NCBI GenBank assembly: GCA_038501625.1
Contig: JAZAYU010000008.1
Coordinates: forward strand, 8,990,938 to 9,054,937
Reading direction: 5' to 3'
Source: Corbicula japonica
Taxonomy: Eukaryota; Mollusca; Bivalvia; Venerida; Cyrenidae
DNA length: 64,000 bases
In this document: positions 9,401 through 19,171 of the stretch, one piece after another
Layout: each line of letters begins with the position of its first letter
Position numbering within the stretch: the first letter of the stretch is position 1
The notes under the pieces: generated by a model
What the model was told of the DNA's origin: nothing
The model's input: only the letters and a program-made list of their open reading frames with translations
Databases searched by the model: none
Translations under genes and position numbers: made by a program

Positions 9401-11839
9401 AATGGAGACTGTGACATGCTTATTAACGGCAACAGGCACGATGGCGTCAATTAGGAGCTCGCTAATTTAAATTCGATTTTGGTATGCACTCAAGATGGGC
9501 TTGTGCAGTCCGGCGCAGAACTTGTGAAGATTATTGTCAACAAAACCTTACAATTGTAGCATAAGAAAACATTTACTGATTAACGGATATAAACCTTCTT
9601 TTTCGTTAATTATATACCGCAAATGTATACCACATCTAAGATACTCTCTGTCCGCTAAGTAAATGTAACTGATTAAGGGCCAACTACACTCCTCCCCTGC
9701 ACGTTCATCGATAAAAAGAAAATTATCAAAATCTCAATAACAGCAAATTGCCGTTCAATGAAACTTTGCACAAATTAGTGTTACTACTGTATCTTTATTT
9801 TGCATATGGTAAGACACGTTAGAACACTAAAGAAAAATAGTGAGATCTAAAAATTTCCTAAACTTCTATTTATATAAATTCACAAAACGTGCATAGGAGT
9901 TGGGAAGTGGGCCCATAAACTTTTTTATCTATATGAGTCAGTAACTGTTGTTCATGGAATGTTTCACATAACGGTGTCAGACAGCGCGGATTTGCAGACT
10001 TACACTGATCTGGGTCTACGCTGGTCTCAATTTTGTGACAAAAATACTATATAGTTATTGGTTTCTTGACAGGGAATGTGAGGATATATTGCCGGTCTGG
10101 GTGTCATATTACCCGAGCCGCAGGCGAGGGATAATATGACCCCCAGACCGGCAATATATCCTCACATACCCTTTCAAGAAACCAAATAATTGTTTTATTA
10201 TACTGCGAAGACTTTTTCAGACAAAAATAATTAGAAAACATCGATTTTTCATTTATTTCTTTTATTTAATGCCGAACGGCTTTATTCCCCTCTGAGAGCC
10301 TCAATAATTACATGTCTGACGTCATTAATTTACCTGCTTGACGTCACTTCTATAGAAAATAATGGATTATCGATTTGATATTTATTTACAAAATCTGAGA
10401 ATAATCTGATCGTTTTCAACGTTAAAGACATACTACAAATATTTTCTGTAACAATTTTAGTAATCCCTAAGCATACCGCTTTATAATTTACAAGATCGGC
10501 TTCAACTTATGCATTTTTACGGAAATTCAAAACAAAATGGCGGACGACAACAAAAGGTGGGAGGCCAGAGAGGGAAATTAAGGCACGTGCGTTCATATCT
10601 ACGGCCGATCCGTAAATACGAATATACATCAACGGCAAATTATCCAATCAAATTTAAGCAAATTTCTTTGCAGTATAATAATAAGCGACGTCATAATTAT
10701 AAGGTATTTATTGACGTCCTAAATGATACTTACTAACGTCATAGATGAGTTGGTTATTGGTGTAATCGAAGATCATATAATCCTGAGTATTATTGGTGAT
10801 AGTCAACAGTGCAGCCCGATTGTTCAAATTATCATAATATTCCTCGGCAATCATGGTATACTGTTTGTCTATAATGTTCCCTTCTACTCGAACTTGGAAG
10901 GTGTCTGGGATGTATGGTATCGGAGGCATCTTCAAGCCAGGAACTGTAAAATATGAAATGTGGTTTACTACGGTATTTTTGTATTTATACCACTTAAAAA
11001 CATACATTTTCGTTGTCCTAAATGGGGCAACGGCAAAAAAAATATCGTGAGATCAAATTGATAAAGCTTAGTTCAAAGCGCGTATCGGTGCACACAACGA
11101 TAAAATTAGGTAACAGGAATAACTACTAACAAAAGTTCGTAAATGAAAAACCTCATAATGGTTGATTGTCACAGTCATCTGAATGATTTTTTTCAAAATA
11201 TTGTAAATTAGAACAAAGACATATCAATATCATATGAAAACACACAAACACAGACAGACATTTGAATGTAAAAAAAACGCGATCGAAAAAAAATGTTTAT
11301 CTCATTGGTACAGTGTACGAGCGATTCTCGAACAAATAATGTTTGTTTTGATCATTTATTTTTCTCTTTCTCATTATATTTGGTTTAATGCCTCGGGAAA
11401 TATTGTGATAAGCCATTTCATTTTACAGCAAAAACATTATGTAGCTTTGTGGTGGTCAGCTGAGCTACATAAAGTTTACCAACGATCCAGGACCCAAGAT
11501 CATATTATACTTGTTCTTATCTATGACTTTGTTGTAGGTCACTTAATATGTTACTCAAATGTACGACTTTCGAATTTTATGTTGATCATATTTACACAAT
11601 TTCGCTTTTTAATCCCACTACTTATGTGTTTGAAAATGTATAAGACGGCACCGAGAACATTGATAGGTGAACTGAAGGAGACAAACTCACAAAACATCTT
11701 AAATCATTGCATACTTACTGGCTGGATCTGCTTGTGTGACATTTGGTGCAGCACAATTTGGTGGATATATGTACTGTGCTTGTGTCTGCTCAGTTACCCA
11801 GCAGGTTATAACAACCAGTATTATTCCCGTCACCCACAT
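163..11839 (-). CDS. Gene 1: secreted two-domain LolA/ependymin-like protein with PAN-like domain (13 exons, 3' end outside window)
   Basis: I assembled this gene from thirteen minus-strand exons whose splice sites and phases agree: 11719-11839, 10734-10943, 8664-8803, 7918-8026, 6919-7067, 6101-6223, 4901-5012, 4132-4316, 3529-3636, 2343-2432, 1915-2038, 804-977 and 163-411. Together they give about 631 open codons. The protein starts with a signal peptide (hydrophobic GIILVVITCWV), then two related domains: exons 2-6 with VRGILCDWWQSC and exons 7-12 with VRGILCDVF. Each has a YYD-type strand, a VRG.LCD strand, an IPV strand and a late QY segment. A cysteine-rich PAN/apple-like exon follows. 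From memory the VRG..CD..W pattern matches metazoan LolA-like domains; that family name is inference, while the gene structure is directly seen. The molecular role is unknown; secretion is likely. The last exon leaves phase 1, so the gene continues left of the window. A paralogue lies at 28085-45145. Confidence 0.85.
804..977 (-). CDS. Gene 1 coding exon 12: end of second domain
   Basis: 174 bases, phase 1 to 1, TTCCAG acceptor and GTATGT donor. It encodes LLQYKNQFVSAITDRISQVG, then HVSHIRVQNGQF and LYFVGTLLEVPPPL. The exit phase fits both the PAN-like exon of this gene and exon 13 of gene 2. Confidence 0.86.
1361..1386. repeat. (GTT)n microsatellite
   Basis: About eight GTT units in intron 11 of gene 1. 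Further trinucleotide runs are CAG at 16061-16078 and GAT at 16789-16809. Confidence 0.9.
1915..2038 (-). CDS. Gene 1 coding exon 11
   Basis: 124 bases, phase 0 to 1. It encodes IGYAATYNIYNFDSEDPSYN and RFSIAGCYDDFSQKNFIIEF. The acceptor is TTTTCAG. It corresponds to 30233-30356 in gene 2. Confidence 0.86.
2205..2335 (+). mobile_element. tRNA-derived SINE-like sequence (intron 10 of gene 1)
   Basis: A clean box B (GGTTCGAATCCC, 2252-2263) preceded by a weak box A and followed by a body ending in a short TA repeat, just before exon 10 of gene 1. Confidence 0.45.
2343..2432 (-). CDS. Gene 1 coding exon 10
   Basis: 90 bases, phase 0 to 0, TTTACAG acceptor and GTAAGT donor. It encodes QQWSSSNNIGPNQQQNTDIP, then VQLRITTPDN. 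Only this reading frame is open. The matching gene 2 exon carries a stop codon. Confidence 0.85.
2721..2900 (+). repeat. Repeat R1 copy (intron 9 of gene 1)
   Basis: Diverged copy with GAAAGCCGCCGAACACAACAA, GGCTCGGTTTGATTGAGCCT (itself a small hairpin) and ATTTACACCAGTAAACAATAC. Non-coding; class unknown. Confidence 0.6.
3529..3636 (-). CDS. Gene 1 coding exon 9: second VRGILCD motif, followed by a GC-AG intron
   Basis: 108 bases, phase 0 to 0. It encodes RTVRGILCDVFISNRTDF and ends FEFYFMN. Only the donor GCAAGT directly after the AAT codon joins in frame to QQWSSS of exon 10. Using the nearby GT two bases further on would put a stop in the next exon, so this is a GC-AG intron. Gene 2 has the same donor. 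Confidence 0.84.
4132..4316 (-). CDS. Gene 1 coding exon 8
   Basis: 185 bases, phase 1 to 0, with CTAG acceptor and GTATGT donor. It encodes AYAIDNTLGNCSMIPIQ, a stretch around VQISVNANQSSQFYVRMKS, and FYLDNTTYTYEGT. It is 51 bases (17 codons) longer than the gene 2 exon, and the extra length is internal. Confidence 0.86.
4901..5012 (-). CDS. Gene 1 coding exon 7: start of second domain
   Basis: 112 bases, phase 0 to 1. It encodes VYYDYNYNLVRFDYKPTF and NPVTEIHDYST. It follows a TTTTAG acceptor and ends at GTATAA. The same exon in gene 2 is 37153-37264. Confidence 0.86.
5086..5275 (+). mobile_element. tRNA-derived SINE-like sequence (intron 6 of gene 1)
   Basis: Head with box A-like TAGCTAAGTTGGTAGAG and box B-like GGTTCGAGTCT, followed by a non-tRNA body that contains a doubled ATACCCTACCCTGCCTCGTG segment. 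Internal Pol III promoter is inferred. Confidence 0.55.
6101..6223 (-). CDS. Gene 1 coding exon 6: end of first domain
   Basis: 123 bases, phase 0 to 0, GTAAGT donor. It encodes TPQGKVCPGRKQTRKVPVLS, then GQYSYREEIVDTLDQAV. QYSYREEIVDTL corresponds to QYKNQFVSAITDRI in exon 12, closing each domain. Confidence 0.86.
6919..7067 (-). CDS. Gene 1 coding exon 5
   Basis: 149 bases, phase 1 to 0. It encodes AYNWTEPDLSSQIPVRAEVT and HHIYEYFDYRNRIWADD. W....IPV matches QQW...DIPV in exon 10 of the second domain, and YEYFDY matches YNIYNFD in exon 11. It is highly conserved in gene 2 (38812-38960), including long identical DNA stretches. Confidence 0.88.
7918..8026 (-). CDS. Gene 1 coding exon 4: VRGILCDWW motif
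   Basis: 109 bases, phase 0 to 1. It encodes TYKGTKVVRGILCDWWQSCM and then SNFTLDYYFS. This VRG.LCD..W..C block is the signature of the family and is repeated in exon 9. The donor is GTAAAT. Confidence 0.88.
8055..8327. repeat. Interspersed repeat with GATGCCCCCACTGC and GTGGGGCAT ends (intron 3 of gene 1)
   Basis: Begins GTGTCCTCGGACACTGATGCC and ends CCCACTTCGTGGGGCAT, with a GGACGCACGTAAGAACGTAC segment. The start resembles 60526-60562 (GTGTCCATCGGACACGGATGCCC). The class is not known. Confidence 0.55.
8664..8803 (-). CDS. Gene 1 coding exon 3
   Basis: 140 bases, phase 1 to 0, TTTTAG acceptor and GTTAGT donor. It encodes NNNCSVADLQFDDNQ and GTGAGGIPHIYGTNQ. The NCSV core corresponds to NCSM in exon 8 of the second domain. 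The longer open frame around it (8445-8912) is intron read-through. Confidence 0.85.
8890..8977. repeat. Foldback repeat H copy in intron 2 of gene 1
   Basis: Arms AAAACTAGTCTCAAATCTCA and TTGGAGACTAGTTT, ending AGTTTTATAATCTTGGGC. Same family as 16412-16539. Confidence 0.62.
9677..9914. mobile_element. Related MITE in intron 2 of gene 1
   Basis: Shares about 150 bases with the element at 15408 (CACTCCTCCC, GTTCATCGATAAAAAGAAAA, TCAATGAAACTTTGCACAAA). Its ends form a longer imperfect inverted repeat of about 35 bases (GGGCCAACTACACTCCTCC and inverted GGGCCCACTTCCCAACTCC). Left flank TTAA, right flank ATAA (a one-base change). It may be the fuller form of the family. Confidence 0.62.
10047..10193. 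repeat. Near-perfect long hairpin (foldback) in intron 2 of gene 1
   Basis: Arms of about 60 bases, including GTGAGGATATATTGCCGGTC and its inverse, enclose a short GC-rich loop around GAGCCGCAGGCGAGGG. Only a few mismatches separate the arms. It looks like a foldback element; no coding content. Confidence 0.85.
10734..10943 (-). CDS. Gene 1 coding exon 2: start of first domain
   Basis: 210 bases, phase 1 to 1, with TTTACAG acceptor and GTAAGT donor. It encodes IPYIPDTFQVRVEGNI and EEYYDNLNNRAALL, then IFDYTNNQLIYDV. The YYD..NNRA stretch matches the YYDYN...VRFDY stretch of exon 7 and marks the first strand block of the domain. Confidence 0.88.
11719..11839 (-). CDS. Gene 1 coding exon 1: signal peptide
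   Basis: The ATG is the first codon after a TTTAG acceptor, so the 5' UTR lies in a separate exon. The peptide begins MWVTGIILVVITCWVTEQ, a classic signal sequence likely cut near TQA/QYIYP. The donor is GTAAGT and the exit phase is 1. Exon length (121) is identical in gene 2. Confidence 0.88.
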
Positions 11840-11950
11840 CTAAATAACAAGAACAATCGTTCATATAGAATCAGTTAGGCCTCAATGTTTTGTTATTTAG
11901 AATCAAATAACAATATAAAAATAAACAAAATTAACATATAAAATACTTAC

Positions 11951-12035
11951 AGTCGTATTATTTTATTTCCAAAACGGTAGAAATATGGCGGCACAAGGGA
12001 TTACATGAGTGATAGTGGACTCTGGACCGAGGGGA
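11951..12035 (-). other. Gene 1 non-coding first exon (5' UTR) and core upstream region
   Basis: A GTAAGT donor (minus strand, 11945-11950) ends a segment closely similar to 50462-50570, which lies upstream of gene 2. Both lack an in-frame start, and both coding first exons begin with ATG directly after AG, so this is best read as a separate 5' UTR exon. The gene 1 leader contains an immediate start-stop ATGTAA, which is ACGTAA in gene 2. The 5' limit is uncertain; similarity fades near 12,035. Confidence 0.6.
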
Positions 12036-12099
12036 GGTTTTAACTTATCTGGACTGTATAAAACGCGATACAGCATGCGACGTACATACCAGTAGCAAC

Positions 12100-14365
12100 C
12101 CTAACTACTCTCCGCATATCGCGATCTTTCGGGTTCAGTGATAACAAAATTGTTGGTGATAATACGAGAACATTAAGACAAAGCTAAGTCAATGTACATG
12201 TAGATAATAAATAGTAGATGACTTAAATGATGATATTACATAGATTACAGCGCATCATAAATATTCGGTAAAGTGTCATGGCGAAGAACGAGATCGCGTT
12301 TACTGAAATTTCATATGATGAAGTCAGATGATCTCATTTTTGCTTGCTCACTTTGCTAAAAGCTCCGCCACAAGGTGAGCGTTACAGAAGAAAAAAACAA
12401 TTCGTGACACATTACATTGAAATATACAGTTACAAGTGTAACGGAAATCCATTTATTATTATTTAAAATTTTAGGGTTTATCTGTCAAAAATATTAAAAC
12501 TAGATCTATTAGTAAATTCAAATTTGCGCATCACTAAAATTATTCAAAATAATAAAATTTTAGGCCTGCACACAACTTGTCCATTAAAGTTTCTTTCATG
12601 CAAACATAATTATAACAACTCATTTTTTGAATTTATCAACATCGGTTAAATTAACATTCACGAGTAATGTTTACACAGTTTATGGATTCTCTTTTGTTAG
12701 TTAGAAGTCGTGCTTGTTTTTGACGATATCCCGATCTACGACTGAAGCATTGTCTTAACAACAAATATAAAATGAAGATTTTAGAAAATCGACAGCAAAG
12801 ACCACATTTACTAACTCTAAAAATATCTCATCTTCCAACTAAAATATGTATCTAATCTCAACAGAATACAAAACTCAAAAATATTCTACCCACCCTGCAG
12901 TATGTTCGGTAACAAAAATATACAATTACCTTAGTTAAAGTTTTATAAAAAGAGCCTAAATATAAAAAATCACATGCTTAATAACTCCCACTGGTGTAAG
13001 ACACACTCTAAGGATCAAGATAACTTCACCAGATAATTTTTAATCAAATTTACATTAATCTGGGTTAGATAAAGACAATTTTCAATATGTGACAAAGCAC
13101 TGACTTGTAACTGATTTGATTCATAATTTTTTACCATCCATTTACCAACGATGGGCTTGCAGAAACATCATAAATAAACATTCGTTTTTTGTAAAATCTG
13201 TGTTTGATCATTCGCATATATATGACAATTTTACTTACGCCCAGCCGTTCGTATTTGTAATTAAAAAGATTTGTAATTAAAAACGACATTTTAGTACACT
13301 CGTGAGCACATTTCATTACTTAAGTACATTTACAATACTTTTGTTACATTTGTATGCCTCGTGCGGAACTGTAAACCTTAATTTTGTGAAAATGTTTAAA
13401 AGTCCCCGCTCTCTGTATTTTCAGTGTTATCACAGGTATTTGATGAAGTCTTCCTTTCGTCCCTAGTTCTGAATCCGGAAAAGCGATAAGTTAACACAAT
13501 AATGACAGGATAAAAGCGATAGATCAAGGGAATGTACGTACTTTTAGGTGGCTGTTTTCTTATTGTTATTGCGATATGTGCATATTTTCATTTTAATATA
13601 AATAAGGCAGACTTTGATTTGCACATTGTCTGCAGGAACCCTGACTCTGAAAAAAAGGTTTTGTGCGTCACATAATCGAAAACTGACCAGGAAATCTCAA
13701 CAAAATTTGACCATTCAAAAAATGTAAAGCATCGATTTTTATTTTAGAAAATGCGCATGATAAAAGTAGAATCTTCGACTGTCAAAGAGCATGATTATTC
13801 GGTTTGGATGCCTACCTATATTTACCTGCAGCATATTTGGATAAAGGCAAGCTACTTTTGGATAAGAGACAACTGCATTTAAAATGAAAGAAAAATGGTA
13901 TAGATATGTAGCCTATTATTTAATATCTATTTGTGGAAAATGACAGATTATGTGATTTTAAACAGTTGTTGACGGTCGGACAACTGATGGCCGGAGTCGC
14001 ACAACGGACAACTTTGATCCTAATAGCTTACATGAGCGTACAGCTCAGTTAGGTAAAACACAACTGAAAAGAATATGCTTGACATTATAACAAGAACTAA
14101 CATTAAATGCGTCAGATGTTTTATTACTGGTGTCTTCGGAAAGACAAAAATATATCTATCAATGCCAATCAATATTGGTTCCGTAAGTTACGCTTTTGTC
14201 TTAGAAATTGATGTACAATAAGGATCATGTTTTTGTGATCTGTTGACATTATCTTTCACTATCTTTACCAATTCAGGACATAGATAAATAGGCTTTGTTT
14301 TAGAAAACGGGGCTGATTTGCACATTTGTGTTCCGAACGAGTGTAATTGATGTGTGTGAAGTAAG
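12100..14365. other. Intergenic stretch upstream of gene 1
   Basis: AT-rich sequence without a convincing gene, repeat family or RNA. It should contain distal regulatory DNA of gene 1, but I see no specific site. Confidence 0.5.
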
Positions 14366-16060
14366 CTGCCAGTTGCCACTTGCCAATGCAATTGGCAACT
14401 GGCAACTGGCAGCTAACTTCACACTTTAGCTGCCAATTCAAACAAATTTTTAAACTGACAACTGGCATCTGGGTGATAATTCGATTTAGGTGGATGCACT
14501 CATTTGAATTGGTAACTGGCAACTGGCACTTGGATGCCAATTCGACTTTACTTAATGTATTGACTATTTATGTTGAATTGGCATATGGCAACTGGCACCT
14601 GGGTGCCAATTCGACTTTACTTAATGTATTGTCTATTTAAGTTGAATTGGCAACTAGCAACTGTCATCTGGGTGCCAATTCTGATTATATCGCTCATTAA
14701 GATTTTTTGAATTGGCAACTGACAACTGGCACTTGGGTGCCAATTCGACTTTTTAATATATTAACGCATTATGTTGAATTGGCAACTGGCAACTGGCATT
14801 TGGTTGCTAATTCGATTTAAGTCGATGTACTTAGTTGAATTGGCAACTGGCAACTGGTACCTAGGTGCCAATTCTACTTTATTTAATGTATTGACTATTT
14901 GAGTGAATTGGCAACTGTCAACTGGCACCTGGGAGCCAATTCGAATAATATCGCTCATTAAGATTTTTTTGAATTGGCAACAGGCAACTGGCCCCCTATT
15001 CCCATTTGACTTTTTTAATACATTAACGCACTATGTTGAATTGGCAACTGGCATCTTGATGCCAATTCGATTTAAGTCGATGTACTCAGTTGCATGGGCA
15101 ACTGGCACCTGGGTGCCAATTCGACTTTATTTAATGAATTGACTATTAAGTTGAATTGGCAACTGTCAACTGGCATCTGGGTGACTATTCGAATTATATC
15201 GCTCATAAAGATTTTTGAATAGGCAACAGACAACTGGCACCTGGGTGCCCATTCGACTTTTTTTTATATATTTACACAAAATGTTAAATAGGCAACTGGC
15301 AACTGGCATCTGGGTGACAATTCGAATTATATCGCTCATTAAGATTTTTTGAATAGCCAACAGACAACTGGCGCCTGGGTGCCAATTCGACTTTTTTAAT
15401 ATATTAAGGGCTCGCCACACTCCTCCCAACTTTGTTCATCGATAAAAAGAAAATTATCAAAATCTTAATAATAGCAAAATGTCATTCAATGAAACTTTGC
15501 ACAAATGACTGTTACTAATGTATCATTATTTTGCATACAGTAAGACACAACAGTAAGCCCTTAACGCAATATGTTGAATTGGCAACTGTCAACAGGCATC
15601 TGCGTGCTAATTCGATTAAGTCGATGTACTCAGTTGAATTGGCAACAGGCAACTTGCAACTGGGTGCCAATTCTACTTTATTTAATGTATTGACTATTTA
15701 AGTTGAATTGGCAACTGGCACCTGGGTGCCAATTCGACTTTCTGTAATATATTAACGCAATATGTTGAATTGGCAACTGACAACTGGCATCTGGGTGCCA
15801 ATTCCATTTAAGTCGATGCACTCAGTTGAATTGGCACCTGGCAACCTGAACATGGGTGCGAATTCGACTGTATTTAATATAATATTATTTACTAATTAAG
15901 TTGAATTGGCAACTGGCAACTGGCACCTGGGTGCCAAATCGAAATATATTGCTCATTAAGATTTTTTGAATTGGCAACTGGCACCTGGGAGCCGATCCGA
16001 CTTTTTAAAATAAATTAACGCAATATGTTGAATTGGCAACTGGCAACTGGCATCTTTGTC
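14366..16060. repeat. Higher-order minisatellite array (about 70-bp units, four alternating spacer types)
   Basis: Each unit has a core GAATTGGCAACTGGCAACTGG + CACCTGGGTGCCAATTCGA, where AATTGGCA and TGCCAATT are inverted, followed by one of four spacers: A (TTTAATGTATTGACTATTTAA), B (ATATCGCTCATTAAGATTTTT), C (TTAATATATTAACGCAATATG) or D (TTAAGTCGATGTACTCAG). The order is D-A-A-B-C-D-A-B-C-D-A-B-C-B-C-D-A-C-D-A-B-C, so the true repeat is a roughly 280-bp D-A-B-C block. A MITE is inserted at 15408-15560. Open frames through it are incidental. Confidence 0.93.
15408..15560. mobile_element. 153-bp TTAA-flanked MITE inserted in the minisatellite
   Basis: Flanked by TTAA at 15404-15407 and 15561-15564, with ends GGGCT and AGCCC. 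Removing it and one TTAA restores a normal type C spacer, seen empty elsewhere in the same array (near 14758). A related sequence is at 9677-9914. The TTAA duplication suggests piggyBac-type mobilisation. Confidence 0.8.
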
Positions 16061-16411
16061 CGCAGCAGCAGCAGCAGCATCTTGCACCCTCATTAACGTC
16101 AACGAAACAACACCATCAACATCATCATCACGAGTGTTTTTTGTTGTAACGTTTTCGACTTGCAGATATGCAATGTGCAGTTAGGGGGTTTTAAAAAACT
16201 AAGTAACAACATTAAAACATATTTTATGTGATAAAGGAATCCATGTGAATGTAGCTCTTGGTAATTATACCTACGCCCGATTCAGGACGAGCTCAAAACA
16301 TTTTAAAACCTCCGCGTCCTTGACTCGCTCAAGCCCGCCATACCCAGTCTTGAGAATACGGTGTCAGCTGGGACCAGCGTGATGTCGTCCTTCGGATGAC
16401 GCGATACCTTT

Positions 16412-16539
16412 GCCCAAGATCATAAAACTGATATTAGAGACCAGTCTCAGATCTCAAGCATTTAATTGGCTTGTACGAGTCGCTATTTCAGATGCTTGAG
16501 ATGAGACTGGTCTCAAGTTTTAGCTTTATGATCTTGGGC
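16412..16539. repeat. Foldback repeat H (GCCCAAGATCATAAA termini)
   Basis: Inverted arms with GCCCAAGATCATAAAACT, AGACCAGTCTCA and CTCAAGCAT. Diverged relatives end in the same ATAATCTTGGGC motif at 8890-8977 and 1645-1683. Confidence 0.75.
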
Positions 16540-16790
16540 CGTTGTCCCGTTGCTGTCCGTCCAGCGACGAGCGACAATGCGATAAAACGATAATGAAACG
16601 CAAGAATACGATACGACATCGCCAAAACGATACAAATAACGTAATATCCCATCGTGTTATCTCGTTGTCTGATTATCGCATTGTCGCCCGACATGTGACA
16701 TTGCGACAACAGTATTGTGTCAAAGAATATATAACATACGACAACGACAAAACGATACTGTTGTCGCATCGTGTTGTCGCGATGTTGCAT
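16540..16790. repeat. Short-motif region rich in TTGTCGCA/CGATAC words
   Basis: Many near-repeats of ATCGTGTTGTCGC, CGATAATG and their inverses. The open frames seen on both strands here are by-products of this simple composition. Confidence 0.55.
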
Positions 16791-16977
16791 GATGATGATG
16801 ATGATGATATTAACAATTCCAGCGCCAGGTTTATGTTCTTTAATATTTTAGATAATTGGACTTCTATTTATATACACTGTTTTCATTTTTTGACACTTTA
16901 TTGATAAGAGACAAATAGGTTTTGATGAGCGTGGAAAAACTAATTCCAACCGAATATATCTCATTATATGTCCCAAA

Positions 16978-17070
16978 TTCGGCTGAAGGGTGTGACATAT
17001 TCGACCGAAAATATCACAGGTGTCAAGTATCCGACCGAATATATCACACGTGTGACAAATACGCTTTGCG
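16978..17070 (+). repeat. 30-bp tandem repeat
   Basis: About 2.5 units of GTGTGACATATTCGACCGA + AAATATCACAG, diverged. Confidence 0.6.
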
Positions 17071-17795
17071 ACATTATACGGTCTAACAAATCTACCGCGT
17101 ACACGTACGTACTAACGAAGCGAAAGTTTTGTCGTAAAAAGAGTTTAATGAACGAAAGTTACGTAGGAGATCTGTCCCTTTAATTGATGTAATAATTGTT
17201 ATGAAAAATGCAGTAAGTGGGATACAACAATACTAGTGAAATTGAAAAATTACTGAACATTTCATTAATTTTACCGAACATTACTTTACATTACTATTAG
17301 TTTGCTATTATGTTATCTTTCACGAAAAAAAAGGAATTTCAATAAGGTTCAGTAAACATTTCCTGGTCATACTTTAAATCTTGTTCAAATGAATATTGAC
17401 ACGGGCTACCGCTGGTAGTATGCTGTTCCCCCCCCCCCCAACCCCCCACCCCACCCCTATGGCCATTTCACTATTATACGGAGGCTGTAACTCAGTACAT
17501 CTGCACCCTAGTCTGCACTTCAGTTTGGATCGGTATACTTCTCAGCAGATAAGTCCCATTTCCTTGATATATCAAACTGGCATGAATTCTCGCCTTGCTC
17601 GTTCCTTTAGTCACTTGCTGTTATACATAACCGTTTCGAAAAATATCCACTATTTTGGATAATGTTAACCCAACTCGATAAACAGTTGATTAATTTTTTT
17701 GTAACTTTTAAATTTAATGCTATTCATATTGATATTCTTTGTTTTTGGAATCTAAATTTTAGGAGAAAACCGATATCACACACTTGCTTATTTAA

Positions 17796-17976
17796 GGTAG
17801 TACAACTGTAATGCTTTCCCGCGCATAAATTTGCGACGTCATCAAACATCGGCTCGCTTTCGGTGACTTCCGACGCTACTCGTCAGAGCCGAAAGTAACC
17901 GAAGCGACATCGATTATTGCCGACTGTTAGTGACAGTTAAGAAAAAAGCGCGGGAAATCATTACAGTTGTACTACC
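17796..17976. mobile_element. 181-bp TTAA-flanked MITE
   Basis: Inverted termini of about 28 bases starting GGTAGTACAACTGTAATG and running into TTTCCCGCG, with one mismatch, flanked by TTAA at 17792-17795 and 17977-17980. The GC-richer interior also has inverted TCGGCTC/TTTCGG and CCGAAA segments. Well-kept ends imply a fairly recent insertion. Confidence 0.85.
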
Positions 17977-19171
17977 TTAAGCAGAATTCCGGAGTTCAAT
18001 ATCAGAAACCAATGTTACGTATATATTTATTATATCAATAATTTAAAAGTGAATAATTTCTCCCTACAGTGCCGTTAGTATCTTACACATGCCACAATGT
18101 CGAGTGGTGGGTGTGTTTGAGTTGATTCATCGAGACAACTTGAATTTGTTTGTTCATATGAGAACGCAGTGTGAGCTTGGTTACCCCTTAAACGTAAGCC
18201 AATTACAGATAAGAAAGACGTGCATTTTAACGTCAGACAGCAAGCAGAAATGAAACAATTGGGTTCACGATAGGTTCACTTCAAGAAGAAAACTCTTAAT
18301 GTTAAGAAAGTCGGTTCTTGGATTTCTCATTTACTCAAAGTAGAGCAAAAACGTGCATGAGTACAAATGGCGAGGTAACTGCTGAAGAAGAACCTAAAAT
18401 ATCAGAAAAAGTGTTTGATAGTCTCATAACAGGTGATTAGACGTACGAGGCATGGATCCATTTCATGAGCCTTAAAGGAAAGTTGTCAACAGGAAATAGG
18501 CTTTGAAACATGGGAAAGAGCCCACTATTTTAAAAGTAACACTGAAAGCAAAGAATTTGTTAAAGACAATTTTATTTAGAAATTGTAGAAAAAAAGTAAT
18601 ATATGCATATCAGGAATCGCCACACTCAAAAAACACAGCCTCCCAATGAGGCGAAAAAGAAGAGAGAGAGCATGTTTAATATAAGTATGTCAATTCAAAT
18701 AGGACGTTACAAACAATTAACGAAGATGAGAACCTTTGGGGAAACCGCCTTGGAACGGTCAGTGGCAAAACAAATTGTCACTGGGGGTTTAAACCAGGTT
18801 CTAGGGTGTACCAACCTCACACTTGCCCCAACAGGTTCTCGTATCACAAAACAAGCACAAGCTGTCTTGGTGAAATAACTCCAACCCACCCATCAGCTTA
18901 ACAATGTTGCATGCAAAAGCACACAAACATATAAAACATAAGAAGCTAATAGCATTGTAAAGCCAAAGGGTAGGTACTCAATGATCTTTCCGAGACCAGA
19001 GCTCCTGGGGTAAAATCAGCAAGAACACGATGACAGGGATAAAAGAAACGAATCGAGCTTCTAGGTTCTTTTAAGAAAAGATTTCCCCATAAACCTTCAT
19101 AAACTCTTAGACCCCTGCCACCGTCGTGCAACCAAAGAGGTAAGCATAATGATCAACTGCAGATGGGTTAA

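Noticed and set aside
11234..11878. 214-codon open frame on the plus strand
   Set aside because: Its last part is antisense to coding exon 1 of gene 1, the rest has no recognisable motif, and the minus-strand exon has a signal peptide, splice sites and a paralogue.
14265..15429. Several open frames of 65-91 codons in the minisatellite
   Set aside because: All are products of the repeat unit (LPVANS and similar repeats) and appear on both strands.
14366..16060. Possible CRISPR-like array
   Set aside because: Repeats with spaced palindromic words look similar at first sight, but the spacers recur in four types, units vary, and the context is eukaryotic; it is a minisatellite.
16488..16904. 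Overlapping open frames of 100 and 120 codons on opposite strands
   Set aside because: They arise from the CGATAC/TTGTCGCA simple-word region and have no protein-like motifs.
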